From: DAOSWM01 sp035380045
Lineage (GTDB): Bacteria; Bacteroidota; Bacteroidia; Bacteroidales; Tenuifilaceae
Direction of reading: 5' to 3'
Length of the DNA: 59,663 nt
NCBI GenBank assembly: GCA_035380045.1
Contig: DAOSWM010000017.1
Coordinates: 1 to 59,663 of the forward strand
The notes under the pieces were generated by a model. That model made no database searches and had not been told where the DNA came from. It was given only the letters and a program-made list of their open reading frames with translations. Numbering within the stretch: position 1 is the first letter of the stretch; every line of letters starts with the position of its first letter. The position numbers and the translations under genes were made by a program. Shown piece by piece: positions 8,281 through 16,514 of the stretch.

Positions 8281-10776
8281 TTAGAATGAGAAGTTAACAT
8301 TTAAGAAAAAGTTTGTGCCGTACATATAGGCATACTTGGGAGGGAATCGCTCAAGATCCCTGGAGTCGTAACGGAGCTGCTCGAATGCTAAAACGGTAAG
8401 GCTTCGGTTATTTAACACATTGCTTACGCTTAGGTTCACGCGCAGATAGTTTCCTTTAATTCGCCACGATTTTCCTCCGTAAATATCAAGGGTATAACCA
8501 TCGTCAAGTTTTTGCTGTTCAAGCACCTCGTCCCACTGGGGATCCGATTCAACTAGGCCTTTCAAGGCCTCTTCGGTTCTACGATCGGGGTTCGGATCGA
8601 TGTATATTTTCCCAAAATATGTGAAGTTTGAACCCACGAACCAGTAGCGAGGAGCATTATAGCGGAACCCAACCGAAGCTGCTGCCTGAGGGATTCCACC
8701 AATAAAATAGTTTTTAAAGTAAACTGTTTTGTCCTTAGCAATCAACTCGTAGTTATTATCGCGAGCAATGGTAACCTGAGGACGTGAACTGTAAACGTAG
8801 TGTCCCCACGCACCAACGGCGTTTAATGAAAGGTCGGGGGTAGCATTGTACTCAAGTCCCAACTCTCCACCAATGTTTGTAACATCAACTCCGGTCATAA
8901 TGTAGTTAACAAAAGTTCGGTAACCCTCATGGTAAAAACTTCTGTTCCAAGTTTGATCGGAAGTTTTTGTGTAGTAGGCTGTTAACCTTGATTTTAAGCG
9001 AGGAGCACGAATAATGTAGCTGGCATCTCCGGTAAGAATGTTTTCGCTTCCCAGCCCTTCAATTACGTGGTCGCGAACACGGGGGGATATGTATGCATCG
9101 CGGAAGAAGGGTGCTCGGGTTAAGTACCCTCCCTTTATATCAATGTAATGTCGGCCAGTAATTTTATAGGTTACCCCTCCCTTTAACCCAAAGTTTGTGA
9201 AATTCTGCTTTTCAGAATCGCCATAAGAATTATCGGGGAATCTACCATTCTTCATATTCCCAGTTCTCCAGAATGTTGTTTGAGAAACATTGGCAGCAAC
9301 AAAAAAGTCGACCTTACCGTAGGTGAATTCCGACTGCCCAAACAGGTTGAACTGGTTAATATTCGCGATGTAATCGTAACCAAACTTATCCCCCTCTTTA
9401 ATTAAACGGTTCGGGTCGTTCAAATCATTCTGGTAAAGGTTTTCGTCAGCAAAATCGCGCTCAGCAAACTGGTCAACATCAACCCACCAGCTACCTCCCA
9501 GCAGATCGTTCATCTCCTTAAACTGGTTCCCTTTAAAGAGCGAAGCATTGATACCTGCTGTAAGCAGAATGTTTGGTTTTAAATTATGGCTTAGCACGGA
9601 ATTCATCGACCACTGTTTATGGTCGTTCCTGCGTTCCTCAACAATGTACTTCGAACGGTTCCCTGTGTATTCGGTTCCCTGGTAGTTAGACGTGTAAAGG
9701 TTCTTTGTATTGGCAAAGTAGAAATGATCCCAATTTAACTGTCGATACTCTTCATTGTTTTGCCATAGGGTAGTAAGCCTGTTAAATTGGTACTCATCCT
9801 CACCCTCATAGTAGCTTGGTAGATAACGATAGTAATCGGGGCGGGGATCGGGAGCATCGTACCAGTTAAGAGCTGTGTTACCACCACGACCAAACGAGTA
9901 TGCCAGTGATGTTGATATTCTGGTATCATCCCCAAAATTACCGAAGTGAGTAAGAATCATCATAGGCTTATGGTAGTTGTTAACCCTTGCATTACGAACC
10001 TCTCCATTCTGGTAACCCCAATTTGGGTTATAGTATGGATTGTCTGTAAGGTCGTAGGCTTCCTGTACAGCAATCCCTGAACGGGCACTCTTCATTGGTG
10101 AACCAAACACAGTGAAGTTAAACGAATGATTCTCGTTGAATTTGCGCTCTGTGGAGAGGAAGTATGCGTATGCATCGTAGAAAGTTCCCTCAACGTAACC
10201 TTGCTGTGCCCAACGCTTTGAACCCGACACGGTAAGCGACCACTTATCGTCAACCATTCCTGTGGAATGAATAAACATAAGACGGTTACGGTAACTCCTG
10301 TTTGCCGCCGAGTAGGTTACCCGGGTTTGTGGGCGGTACTGAGAAGAACGGGTTGTAATATTTGTTGTTCCTCCAATTCCACCAAAAACAAACTCGGAGG
10401 GATCGATACCAATTGAATAAACACTGTTTCTCATAGCATCGTTTAGTCCTCCCCATGTGGAGTAGAATGCCCTTCCCGTTTCGGGATCGTTAACGGTAAT
10501 ACCGTTTATCATTACCGATGAGTTTTCAGAATCGTAGCCACGAATTCTGAAACGAGCGGTACCAAAGGTGTATCCAGCTGTTGACATGAAAATGTCGTTC
10601 GAACCCTGAAGCAACCCCGAAATATCATGCGATTCCTCATCGCCCTCAATATCGGTTACCGATAGCGAAATTACGGGCACAAACTCCTCGGTTGTTTCAA
10701 CGGCTGTTGTATCAACTTGTGCCCTTGAAACCACAAAGGCAAAGATGAAAAGAAACAAAAAATTTAATTTTCTCAT
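8281..10776 (-). CDS. TonB-dependent outer-membrane receptor
   Basis: The signal peptide is clear (cut near SRAQ). A plug domain follows (about 45-150) with the Bacteroidota features RIRGYDSENSSVMINGITVND and FGGIGGTTNITTRSS. The remaining ~680 residues have alternating aromatic strands typical of a 22-strand barrel, ending in FFLNVNFSF with a terminal Phe suited to BAM-mediated insertion. There is no N-terminal carboxypeptidase-like or STN domain, so it is not of the signalling type. It is the first gene of a two-gene unit with the DUF5689 lipoprotein and is divergent from the EEP-family gene. It probably imports a ligand with TonB/ExbBD energy; the substrate is unknown. Confidence 0.92.
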   Translation of the reverse strand: MRKLNFLFLFIFAFVVSRAQVDTTAVETTEEFVPVISLSVTDIEGDEESHDISGLLQGSNDIFMSTAGYTFGTARFRIRGYDSENSSVMINGITVNDPETGRAFYSTWGGLNDAMRNSVYSIGIDPSEFVFGGIGGTTNITTRSSQYRPQTRVTYSAANRSYRNRLMFIHSTGMVDDKWSLTVSGSKRWAQQGYVEGTFYDAYAYFLSTERKFNENHSFNFTVFGSPMKSARSGIAVQEAYDLTDNPYYNPNWGYQNGEVRNARVNNYHKPMMILTHFGNFGDDTRISTSLAYSFGRGGNTALNWYDAPDPRPDYYRYLPSYYEGEDEYQFNRLTTLWQNNEEYRQLNWDHFYFANTKNLYTSNYQGTEYTGNRSKYIVEERRNDHKQWSMNSVLSHNLKPNILLTAGINASLFKGNQFKEMNDLLGGSWWVDVDQFAERDFADENLYQNDLNDPNRLIKEGDKFGYDYIANINQFNLFGQSEFTYGKVDFFVAANVSQTTFWRTGNMKNGRFPDNSYGDSEKQNFTNFGLKGGVTYKITGRHYIDIKGGYLTRAPFFRDAYISPRVRDHVIEGLGSENILTGDASYIIRAPRLKSRLTAYYTKTSDQTWNRSFYHEGYRTFVNYIMTGVDVTNIGGELGLEYNATPDLSLNAVGAWGHYVYSSRPQVTIARDNNYELIAKDKTVYFKNYFIGGIPQAAASVGFRYNAPRYWFVGSNFTYFGKIYIDPNPDRRTEEALKGLVESDPQWDEVLEQQKLDDGYTLDIYGGKSWRIKGNYLRVNLSVSNVLNNRSLTVLAFEQLRYDSRDLERFPPKYAYMYGTNFFLNVNFSF

Positions 10777-10976
10777 AATTAGTAATGTACTTATGGTAAC
10801 TGGCTATTAACCCCAATTTAGGGGCTTCAAAAATAGATATTATTGTGAATAAATAACCCAAAAAAATAAATTTATTTATCTTTAAGCCCTTTTATCCTTA
10901 CATAAAATTGGGGGTTGGTTCGCATTTTGCAGTGTTTATAATTGATATATAAGTAACAAATAAAACAAATATTGAA
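10777..10976. other. Divergent intergenic region with imperfect inverted repeats
   Basis: The 200 bases between divergent start codons must hold both promoters. AACCCCAATTTA (10809-10820) recurs inverted as TAAAATTGGGGG near 10903-10914, and GGGGCTT near 10821 recurs inverted as AAGCCC near 10885, so the segment could form a large imperfect hairpin. No clear -33/-7 pair could be fixed. Confidence 0.4.
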
Positions 10977-12026
10977 ATGAAAAGATTCAGTTCGCTTTTT
11001 CCTCTTGTAGCACTTCTTCTTTTTGCCTTTGGCAACAGCTCCTTTTCACAGGAAAAGAAGGACTATAGTGTAGCATGTGTTGCGTTTTATAATATTGAAA
11101 ATCTGTTTGATACGATTGATACGCCCGATGTAAACGACTTTGAGTTTACCCCCGAAGGCCCCAACAAATGGAACAGCAAGAAGTACTGGGATAAAATTGC
11201 CAACATTTCGAAAGTAATTGCTCAAATTGGTACGGAGCATACTCCCCATGGACCAGCAATTATTGGTCTCTCAGAAATTGAGAATCGTTCGGTGCTGGAG
11301 GATTTGGTAGAAGCTGAATCACTAAAATCGAGAAACTACCAGATTGTTCATTTCGATGGCCCCGACCGCAGAGGTGTTGATGTAGCATTATTCTACCAAC
11401 CATCCTACTTCACGGTTACCAATAGCAAAAGCTACAGGCTAACCATTCCCGACCGCGATAACTTCTACACCAGAGATCAGCTTCTGGTTTCAGGAGAATT
11501 TAAGGGAGAGCCTATGCATATCATTGTGAATCACTGGCCCTCGAGAAGCGGAGGAGAAAGCAAAAGCCGCCCTCTACGTAACGCAGCAGCTGCGCTAAGC
11601 CGACACATTATCGACTCCATCCAAAGTGTTGACCCTAACGCTAAAATCATTCACATGGGCGACCTTAACGACAACCCCGATAACGAGAGCGTTTACGAAA
11701 TACTCCGTTCAAAACCCAACAGCTCCAAGCTGGGCGAAGGCGATTTGGTTAACTCGTTCTACGATATGTACAAAAAGGGAATTGGCACTTTGGCATACCG
11801 CGATACCTGGAGCCTTTTCGATATAATAAGTGTAAGCCAGCCATTGGTTGAGAAGGATTTTTCAACCTACCGTTACTACCGGTCGTTCGTTTTTAACAAA
11901 CCCTTCCTGCAACAGCAATCGGGACGGTTTAAGGGCTACCCATTCAGGATGCTTGCAGGCGGCCAGTACCTAGGGGGGTACTCCGACCACTTCCCTACCT
12001 ACATTCTTATTGTAAAGGAAAAGTAA
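10977..12026 (+). CDS. Secreted endonuclease/exonuclease/phosphatase (EEP) family protein
   Basis: A signal peptide (1-24, cut after SSFS) precedes an EEP fold. The hallmark metal and catalytic segments are NIENLFDT near the N-terminus, GLSEIENRSVLEDL (the metal-binding Glu), NHWPSRSGG (the His/Asn pair), HMGDLNDNPD (Asp-x-Asn) and a terminal GGYSDHFPTY (Asp-His). All residues expected for catalysis appear to be present. Bacteroidota carry several secreted EEP proteins, which may degrade extracellular nucleic acid or act as phosphodiesterases; the substrate here is not determined. It stands alone, divergent from the TonB receptor gene and convergent with kdsB, five bases away. Confidence 0.9.
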   Translation: MKRFSSLFPLVALLLFAFGNSSFSQEKKDYSVACVAFYNIENLFDTIDTPDVNDFEFTPEGPNKWNSKKYWDKIANISKVIAQIGTEHTPHGPAIIGLSEIENRSVLEDLVEAESLKSRNYQIVHFDGPDRRGVDVALFYQPSYFTVTNSKSYRLTIPDRDNFYTRDQLLVSGEFKGEPMHIIVNHWPSRSGGESKSRPLRNAAAALSRHIIDSIQSVDPNAKIIHMGDLNDNPDNESVYEILRSKPNSSKLGEGDLVNSFYDMYKKGIGTLAYRDTWSLFDIISVSQPLVEKDFSTYRYYRSFVFNKPFLQQQSGRFKGYPFRMLAGGQYLGGYSDHFPTYILIVKEK

Positions 12027-12031
12027 ATATA

Positions 12032-12793
12032 CTAGGCTTTTAGAAATTTACGAGCGTACTCTCTAACCCTCTCCAAATCGTCGGGAGTATCAACAGCTAA
12101 CGACTCCATGCTGGTTACTCCAACATGAATGTTATACCCATTCTCGAGCCAGCGAAGCTGCTCAAGCGACTCGGCCAGCTCAAGCGGTGATTGCTTTAGC
12201 TCCGTTATGCTTTGAAGCACGTTGCTTCGGTATGCGTAAAGCCCAATATGCTTGTAGTAGCTATGCTTGAATTGCCAGTCGTTCTTTTCAACTCCTCTAA
12301 TAAAAGGTATAACCGAGCGGCTGAAGTAAAGGGCTTTCCCCGTTGACGAAACAACAACCTTTGGGGAATTTGAATTAAAAACATCTTCGCCCGGGGCGAA
12401 AAGTTTTGCGAGGGTTGAAATTTGAACTTCCTGATTCCCGAAAGGCTTAACAACAGCCTCCAGCTGTTCAGCATCAATAAATGGTTCATCGCCCTGAATG
12501 TTAACAACAACGTCGAACTGTATCCCAGTTTCGTTTGAAGCAATTGTTAAAGCTTCGGCACAGCGGTCGGTTCCGCTCTTATGGTGCGGCGAAGTGATGA
12601 TGCATTCCCCCCCAAAACCTGACACACACTCGGAAATTCGTGTGTCGTCAGTTGCTACGTAAACATGCTTAAAAGCCTTGATTGACCGCTCGTACACCCA
12701 CTGAACCATTGGTTTCCCAGCAATTTCGGCAAGGGGTTTCCCGGGGAAACGGGTTGAAGCATAACGAGCAGGAATTATTCCCAGAATATACAT
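12032..12793 (-). CDS. kdsB: 3-deoxy-manno-octulosonate cytidylyltransferase
   Basis: This enzyme activates Kdo with CTP to give CMP-Kdo, the donor for the inner core of LPS. The 253 residues match the usual length. Diagnostic motifs are IIPARYASTRFPGKPL at the N-terminus (nucleotide binding), SGTDRCAEA, VNIQGDEPFID (the metal-binding Asp) and HIGLYAYR. It is cytosolic. A -7-like element lies about 41 bases upstream of its ATG. It is divergent from the sigma-54 activator that heads the lptE cluster, so two LPS-related units share the 206-base region between them. Assignment is secure. Confidence 0.96.
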   Translation of the reverse strand: MYILGIIPARYASTRFPGKPLAEIAGKPMVQWVYERSIKAFKHVYVATDDTRISECVSGFGGECIITSPHHKSGTDRCAEALTIASNETGIQFDVVVNIQGDEPFIDAEQLEAVVKPFGNQEVQISTLAKLFAPGEDVFNSNSPKVVVSSTGKALYFSRSVIPFIRGVEKNDWQFKHSYYKHIGLYAYRSNVLQSITELKQSPLELAESLEQLRWLENGYNIHVGVTSMESLAVDTPDDLERVREYARKFLKA

Positions 12794-12833
12794 ACCTTAT
12801 ATATATTATGAACCCAACATGAAAAAAGTAACT

Positions 12834-12841
12834 CAAAAGTA
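12834..12841 (-). promoter_or_regulatory. -7 promoter element for kdsB
   Basis: On the minus strand TACTTTTG matches TAnnTTTG, the Bacteroidota primary-sigma -7 consensus, and would leave a leader of about 35 bases. No clear -33 TTTG partner was found at the expected spacing. Confidence 0.4.
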
Positions 12842-12961
12842 ATGAATAATACGAAACCTAGCATGAAAAGCGAAAAATTGTCATGGGTTTGTTTCTGGTT
12901 ACGTTTAGCATTTTTTAAATAAAAACGAATGCTTTTTGTAGCCGGTTGTACTAAAAAAATG

Positions 12962-12969
12962 TAATTTTG
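12962..12969 (+). promoter_or_regulatory. -7 promoter element for the sigma-54 activator operon
   Basis: TAATTTTG matches TAnnTTTG and lies 30 bases before the ATG at 13000. A TTG lies upstream but closer than the usual spacing. Confidence 0.4.
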
Positions 12970-12999
12970 TCAGTACTTTAACGGATTTGCATTATAAAC

Positions 13000-14235
13000 A
13001 TGGATGTTCAGAGAATAAAGCAACGATTTGAGATAATTGGTAACTCGCATGGGCTAAACCGGGCCATCGACATTGCGCGCCAGGTTGCCTCAACCGACCT
13101 TTCGGTGCTTATTACTGGTGAAAGCGGTACGGGGAAAGAGGTTTTCCCACAAATAATTCATTCGTTCAGCCCTAGAAAGCACGGGCAATATATAGCAGTT
13201 AACTGTGGAGCCATTCCCGAGGGAACTATCGACTCGGAACTTTTCGGTCACGAGAAAGGTTCGTTTACCGGAGCCACCGAGAGCCGTCAGGGTTACTTTG
13301 AAGTTGCCAACGGTGGCACCATTTTCCTTGACGAGGTTGCTGAACTCCCTCTATCAACTCAGGTTCGGCTGTTGCGTATTCTCGAAACCGGAGAGTACCT
13401 TAGAGTTGGCTCATCGAAAACGAAAAAAACAGACGTTAGGGTTATTGCTGCCACCAACGTGAATTTGATTCAGGCAATAGAGAATGGAAAATTCCGTGAG
13501 GATTTATACTATAGGCTAAACACGGTTCCTATCCTTGTGCCTCCTCTTCGGGAGCGGCCAGAGGACATCCCGCTACTTTTCAGAAAATTCGCTTCCGACT
13601 TTGCGGAGAAGTACAGAATGCCAGCCATAAGGCTCGACGAAGATGCGCAGAAAGTTTTGCTGAGCTATAAGTGGCCTGGCAACGTAAGGCAGCTAAAGAA
13701 CGTTACCGAACAAATTTCGGTTATTGAGGAAACCAGACAGATCACGGCTCCTATCCTCCAATCGTACCTTCCCGATTACGGTGCATCGAAGTTGCCGGCC
13801 ATATACCGTGGAGATTCATCTGAACCCAACTTCGCCAGTGAGCGCGAAATTTTATACAAAATTCTTTTCGACATGCGAAGCGATGTGAACGATTTGAAAA
13901 AACTCGTTTTCGATTTACTTAGCAGCAGCAAGCAATCGTTCGACATTCAGAGCGAATCGGCCGGAATTATCCAGAACCTATACAAGGAGGGAAACTCGCT
14001 AATTAACGCTCCAACTGGAAACTTCTCCGAAGCGAAATCGTTCAACCCCGCTAAGCATGAGATACAGGACACGGAAGAGGTTGTGGAGGAGTCACTTTCG
14101 CTAAGTGAAAAGGAAATTGAAATGATAAAGAAAGCCCTAGAGAAGTACAAGGGGAAACGGAAGCAGGCTGCTCAGGAACTTGGTATCTCAGAGCGCACCC
14201 TCTACCGTAAAATTAAGGAGTACGACATTGATTAA
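13000..14235 (+). CDS. Sigma-54-dependent transcriptional activator without receiver domain
   Basis: The AAA+ activator domain begins almost at the start. Walker A GESGTGK is at 40-46, the sigma-54 contact loop reads GSFTGA (87-92, against the usual GAFTGA), Walker B is IFLDE (108-112), with FREDLYYRLN and WPGNVRQLKN further on. A spacer with a predicted helix (about 285-310) leads to a Fis-type helix-turn-helix (about 372-408; KQAAQELGISERTLYRKI). There is no N-terminal receiver, GAF or PAS domain, so activity must be controlled by a partner, by expression or not at all. It heads a same-strand run with lptE one base after its stop, then an unknown gene and secG. The conserved position suggests envelope control. 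Confidence 0.93.
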   Translation: MDVQRIKQRFEIIGNSHGLNRAIDIARQVASTDLSVLITGESGTGKEVFPQIIHSFSPRKHGQYIAVNCGAIPEGTIDSELFGHEKGSFTGATESRQGYFEVANGGTIFLDEVAELPLSTQVRLLRILETGEYLRVGSSKTKKTDVRVIAATNVNLIQAIENGKFREDLYYRLNTVPILVPPLRERPEDIPLLFRKFASDFAEKYRMPAIRLDEDAQKVLLSYKWPGNVRQLKNVTEQISVIEETRQITAPILQSYLPDYGASKLPAIYRGDSSEPNFASEREILYKILFDMRSDVNDLKKLVFDLLSSSKQSFDIQSESAGIIQNLYKEGNSLINAPTGNFSEAKSFNPAKHEIQDTEEVVEESLSLSEKEIEMIKKALEKYKGKRKQAAQELGISERTLYRKIKEYDID

Positions 14236-14236
14236 A

Positions 14237-14767
14237 ATGAAGAAAAAGTACATGCGAGCTAATGCAGTAGCTAAAATTGCTCTTCTAGGCTTTTTAACCG
14301 TTTTGGCTCCCGGTTGCAAAGTAAAATACTCGTTCACAGGCGCATCCATTTCGCCCGATGTGAAAACTTTCAGCGTAAGCTACTTTCAAAACCTGGCGCC
14401 ATTAGTTAACCCTTCGCTTAGCAGCAACCTAACCGAAGAACTTAAAAACAAGTTTATTACTCAAACACAGCTATCCCCAGTTGATGATGGTGGCGACCTG
14501 TCGTTTTCTGGAGAAATAAGGGGGTACAGTGTTTCTCCTGTAGCAATTCAGCAAGGTGAGGTAGCTGCCTACAACCGTTTAACAATTAGCGTAAGGGTTA
14601 AATTTGAAAACTCAATTGACCCAACACAAAACTACGATAAAACCTTTACTCATTACGAGGAATTCCCTAGCGACAAACAACTAAACAATGTTGAAAGTGA
14701 ACTTGTAAGGTTGATAGTTGAGAAACTAGTAGAAGATATTTTTAACAATGCAGTAGCAAACTGGTAA
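14237..14767 (+). CDS. lptE: LPS assembly lipoprotein LptE (Bacteroidota type)
   Basis: The start chosen is ATG 14237, one base after the activator's stop. The reading frame extends 19 codons upstream, but those residues (rich in Ser/Thr, overlapping the activator) would spoil the signal. From here a lipoprotein signal ends at LAPGC. The 176-residue protein has the small LptE-like alpha/beta layout: a strand SFSVSYFQN-type segment, the helix LTEELKNKFI, the strand LSFSGEIRGYSVSP and a final amphipathic helix. LptE plugs the LptD barrel and delivers LPS to the cell surface. The cluster activator-lptE-unknown-secG-groESL is common in this phylum. Assignment is likely. Confidence 0.88.
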   Translation: MKKKYMRANAVAKIALLGFLTVLAPGCKVKYSFTGASISPDVKTFSVSYFQNLAPLVNPSLSSNLTEELKNKFITQTQLSPVDDGGDLSFSGEIRGYSVSPVAIQQGEVAAYNRLTISVRVKFENSIDPTQNYDKTFTHYEEFPSDKQLNNVESELVRLIVEKLVEDIFNNAVANW

Positions 14768-14769
14768 CT

Positions 14770-15639
14770 ATGGATAAGGATCTTTTTTTTAAGTATCTTG
14801 ATGGCCGTGAACCATTAGAAAAAGAATCGATTGAGAAGTTAGACAGCCTAGTCGATAAGTTCCCTTTCTTTCAGGCTGCTCGTACAATGTATATACTTGC
14901 ATTGAACAGGTTTAAACCCATCGATTTTGAAAAGAACCTTACCAGAACTAGTTCTTTTGCCCCAGACAGGAAGCATCTTTTCTTACTTTTGCATCCAATT
15001 GAGTTCCAAACTTCACCTGCCAGCTCATCGAAAGAGGATAACACCAGCGAAACCAACACCAAGTTCAGAAGAAATGTCAATGAAGAGGAAGTCCCGTTCA
15101 TTCTTGATGAAGTTAGCGAACCCCAAAACTATGAAACACCTCCAGAGGTAACCATCCTGAATAATGATGTTTTGGAAGAGGATGCCGATTTATTAGAACT
15201 TGGTGAGGCAAATGGCGTAGCCGAGGAATTGGGACCAAAAAAAAGCAAATCAAAGACCGATAGCTACCTCGACCCACACCTATACTCACTAGATATCCCA
15301 AGCGAATTTTTAGACGAAACCACCACAAAACATGAAGGAGAAGACACGCCCAGCAACCCTCTTGACCCTGGCAGGTTAATAGAAACATTTATTGAAACCA
15401 ACCCACGAATTGTTCCAAAAAAATCGATGTCTGACTCTGATGAGAACAAAGAAGATATTTCGCTCGAATCAATTAAGGAACCTGAAGATGCTGTTAGCGA
15501 GCCTTTGGCCTTAATTTTTGCTTCGCAGGGCTTAATTAGTAAGGCGATAATAATTTATGAAAAATTATGTTTGAAGTTTCCAGAAAAAAGAGCTTACTTT
15601 GCGGGTCAAATTGAAAAATTGAAAAACAAAACCGAATAA
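14770..15639 (+). CDS. Conserved unknown protein between lptE and secG
   Basis: I cannot assign a function. The N-terminal ~80 residues are helical and TPR-like, with the phrase FPFFQAARTMYILALN. The middle (about 90-235) is acidic, Pro/Ser/Asp-rich and probably disordered. The C-terminal ~45 residues form another helical pair (LALIFASQGLISKAIIIYEKL) that resembles a TPR unit. No signal peptide is present, so it is probably cytosolic. The start overlaps nothing and lies two bases after the lptE stop, and secG follows after 21 bases, so it is translated within the operon. A scaffolding role between two helical modules joined by a flexible linker is possible but inferred. Confidence 0.85.
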   Translation: MDKDLFFKYLDGREPLEKESIEKLDSLVDKFPFFQAARTMYILALNRFKPIDFEKNLTRTSSFAPDRKHLFLLLHPIEFQTSPASSSKEDNTSETNTKFRRNVNEEEVPFILDEVSEPQNYETPPEVTILNNDVLEEDADLLELGEANGVAEELGPKKSKSKTDSYLDPHLYSLDIPSEFLDETTTKHEGEDTPSNPLDPGRLIETFIETNPRIVPKKSMSDSDENKEDISLESIKEPEDAVSEPLALIFASQGLISKAIIIYEKLCLKFPEKRAYFAGQIEKLKNKTE

Positions 15640-15660
15640 TAAACAAAAAAAACGTTAGCA

Positions 15661-16017
15661 ATGTATCTGCTTATCTCTGTACTAATTATTATTACCTGCG
15701 TTCTGCTAATACTTATTGTGCTAGTTCAGAATTCAAAAGGAGGCGGGTTGGCCTCTAACTTCGCTTCGTCGAATCAGGTTATGGGCGTTAGAAAGACTGC
15801 CGATTTTCTGGAGAAAGCCACTTGGACCTTGGCAATTGGCCTCCTAGTGCTAAGTTTGTTAGCAACCCTAACCCTACCACGCAACAAGGTTGAGGCTGGC
15901 CATTCCGATATTGAAGAGAAGATTGAAACAACCCAAACTCCAGGAAACCTTCCATCATTCCCAACAACCGAAGATGAGGGTTCAACCCAAGAACAAGGGG
16001 AACAAGAAGAAAAATAG
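15661..16017 (+). CDS. secG: Preprotein translocase subunit SecG
   Basis: SecG is the small accessory subunit of the SecYEG channel in the inner membrane. The protein has two transmembrane segments (about 3-22 and 55-75) separated by the conserved loop SKGGGLASNF. The C-terminal ~40 residues are acidic, Glu/Gln-rich and probably disordered, an extension common in Bacteroidota SecG. It ends the lptE run and is followed by a terminator, so groESL is transcribed separately. Assignment is secure. Confidence 0.95.
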   Translation: MYLLISVLIIITCVLLILIVLVQNSKGGGLASNFASSNQVMGVRKTADFLEKATWTLAIGLLVLSLLATLTLPRNKVEAGHSDIEEKIETTQTPGNLPSFPTTEDEGSTQEQGEQEEK

Positions 16018-16043
16018 CAAATAGCAACTTGTAAAACACACTT

Positions 16044-16078
16044 AAGGTGTCAGAATGTCATATTCCGACACCTTTTTT
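16044..16078 (+). terminator. Rho-independent terminator after secG
   Basis: Arms AAGGTGTC (16044-16051) and GACACCTT (16067-16074) with further AGAAT/ATTC-like pairing inside are followed by a T-run to 16078. Confidence 0.88.
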
Positions 16079-16125
16079 GTTTAATTGCTGGCAGTGTTTT
16101 ATGGGCAAAAAGGCAGAAAATTCGT

Positions 16126-16142
16126 TTGGCACAACTTTGGTA
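16126..16142 (+). promoter_or_regulatory. Candidate sigma-54 (-24/-12) promoter for groESL
   Basis: TTGGCACAACTTTGGTA carries a perfect -24 element (TTGGCAC). Its -12 element TGGTA keeps the essential G exactly 12 bases from the first G of the -24 pair, with two departures from TTGCW. Transcription would begin near 16152, leaving a leader of about 43 bases before groES. No CIRCE element (TTAGCACTC with its inverted copy) lies here, so HrcA control is not supported. The sigma-54 activator gene is upstream in the same cluster. Confidence 0.5.
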
Positions 16143-16194
16143 AGACCCTTGTTCAGAATATGAAATTTATTAACAACTAAATTCAATAGTAGTC

Positions 16195-16473
16195 ATGTCA
16201 GAAGTTAAAATTAAACCATTAGCCGACAGGGTTCTGGTTGAGCCTATGGAGGCAGAAGAAAAAACCGCAAGTGGAATTTACATTCCCGACACCGCAAAAG
16301 AAAAACCACAGAAAGGTACTGTTGTTGCAGCGGGCCCTGGCACCAAAGACATAAACATGGAAGTTAAAGTAGGCGACACTGTACTTTACGGAAAGTATGC
16401 TGGAACCGAAATTTCTATTGATGGAAAGGACTACCTGATTATGAAGCAGTCCGATATTTTAGCTGTTGTTTAG
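16195..16473 (+). CDS. groES: Co-chaperonin GroES
   Basis: GroES caps the GroEL folding chamber in the cytosol. The 92 residues match the family, with the N-terminal KPLADRVLVEP strand, the mobile loop (EEKTASGIYIPDTAKEKPQ), GDTVLYGKYAGTE and the C-terminal DILAVV. groEL follows after 41 bases, forming the usual two-gene operon. It is likely to be transcribed from the sigma-54-like site upstream. Assignment is secure. Confidence 0.98.
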   Translation: MSEVKIKPLADRVLVEPMEAEEKTASGIYIPDTAKEKPQKGTVVAAGPGTKDINMEVKVGDTVLYGKYAGTEISIDGKDYLIMKQSDILAVV

Positions 16474-16514
16474 TACACGCAAATTAAATTGTTAACCCGT
16501 AAAATTATTTAGAT

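Noticed and set aside
11782..11798. TTGGCAC in the EEP-family gene
   Set aside because: It is inside coding sequence and no -12 element lies at the required spacing.
14180..14236. Longer lptE start
   Set aside because: The 19 extra codons overlap the activator gene and would place polar residues ahead of the lipoprotein signal.
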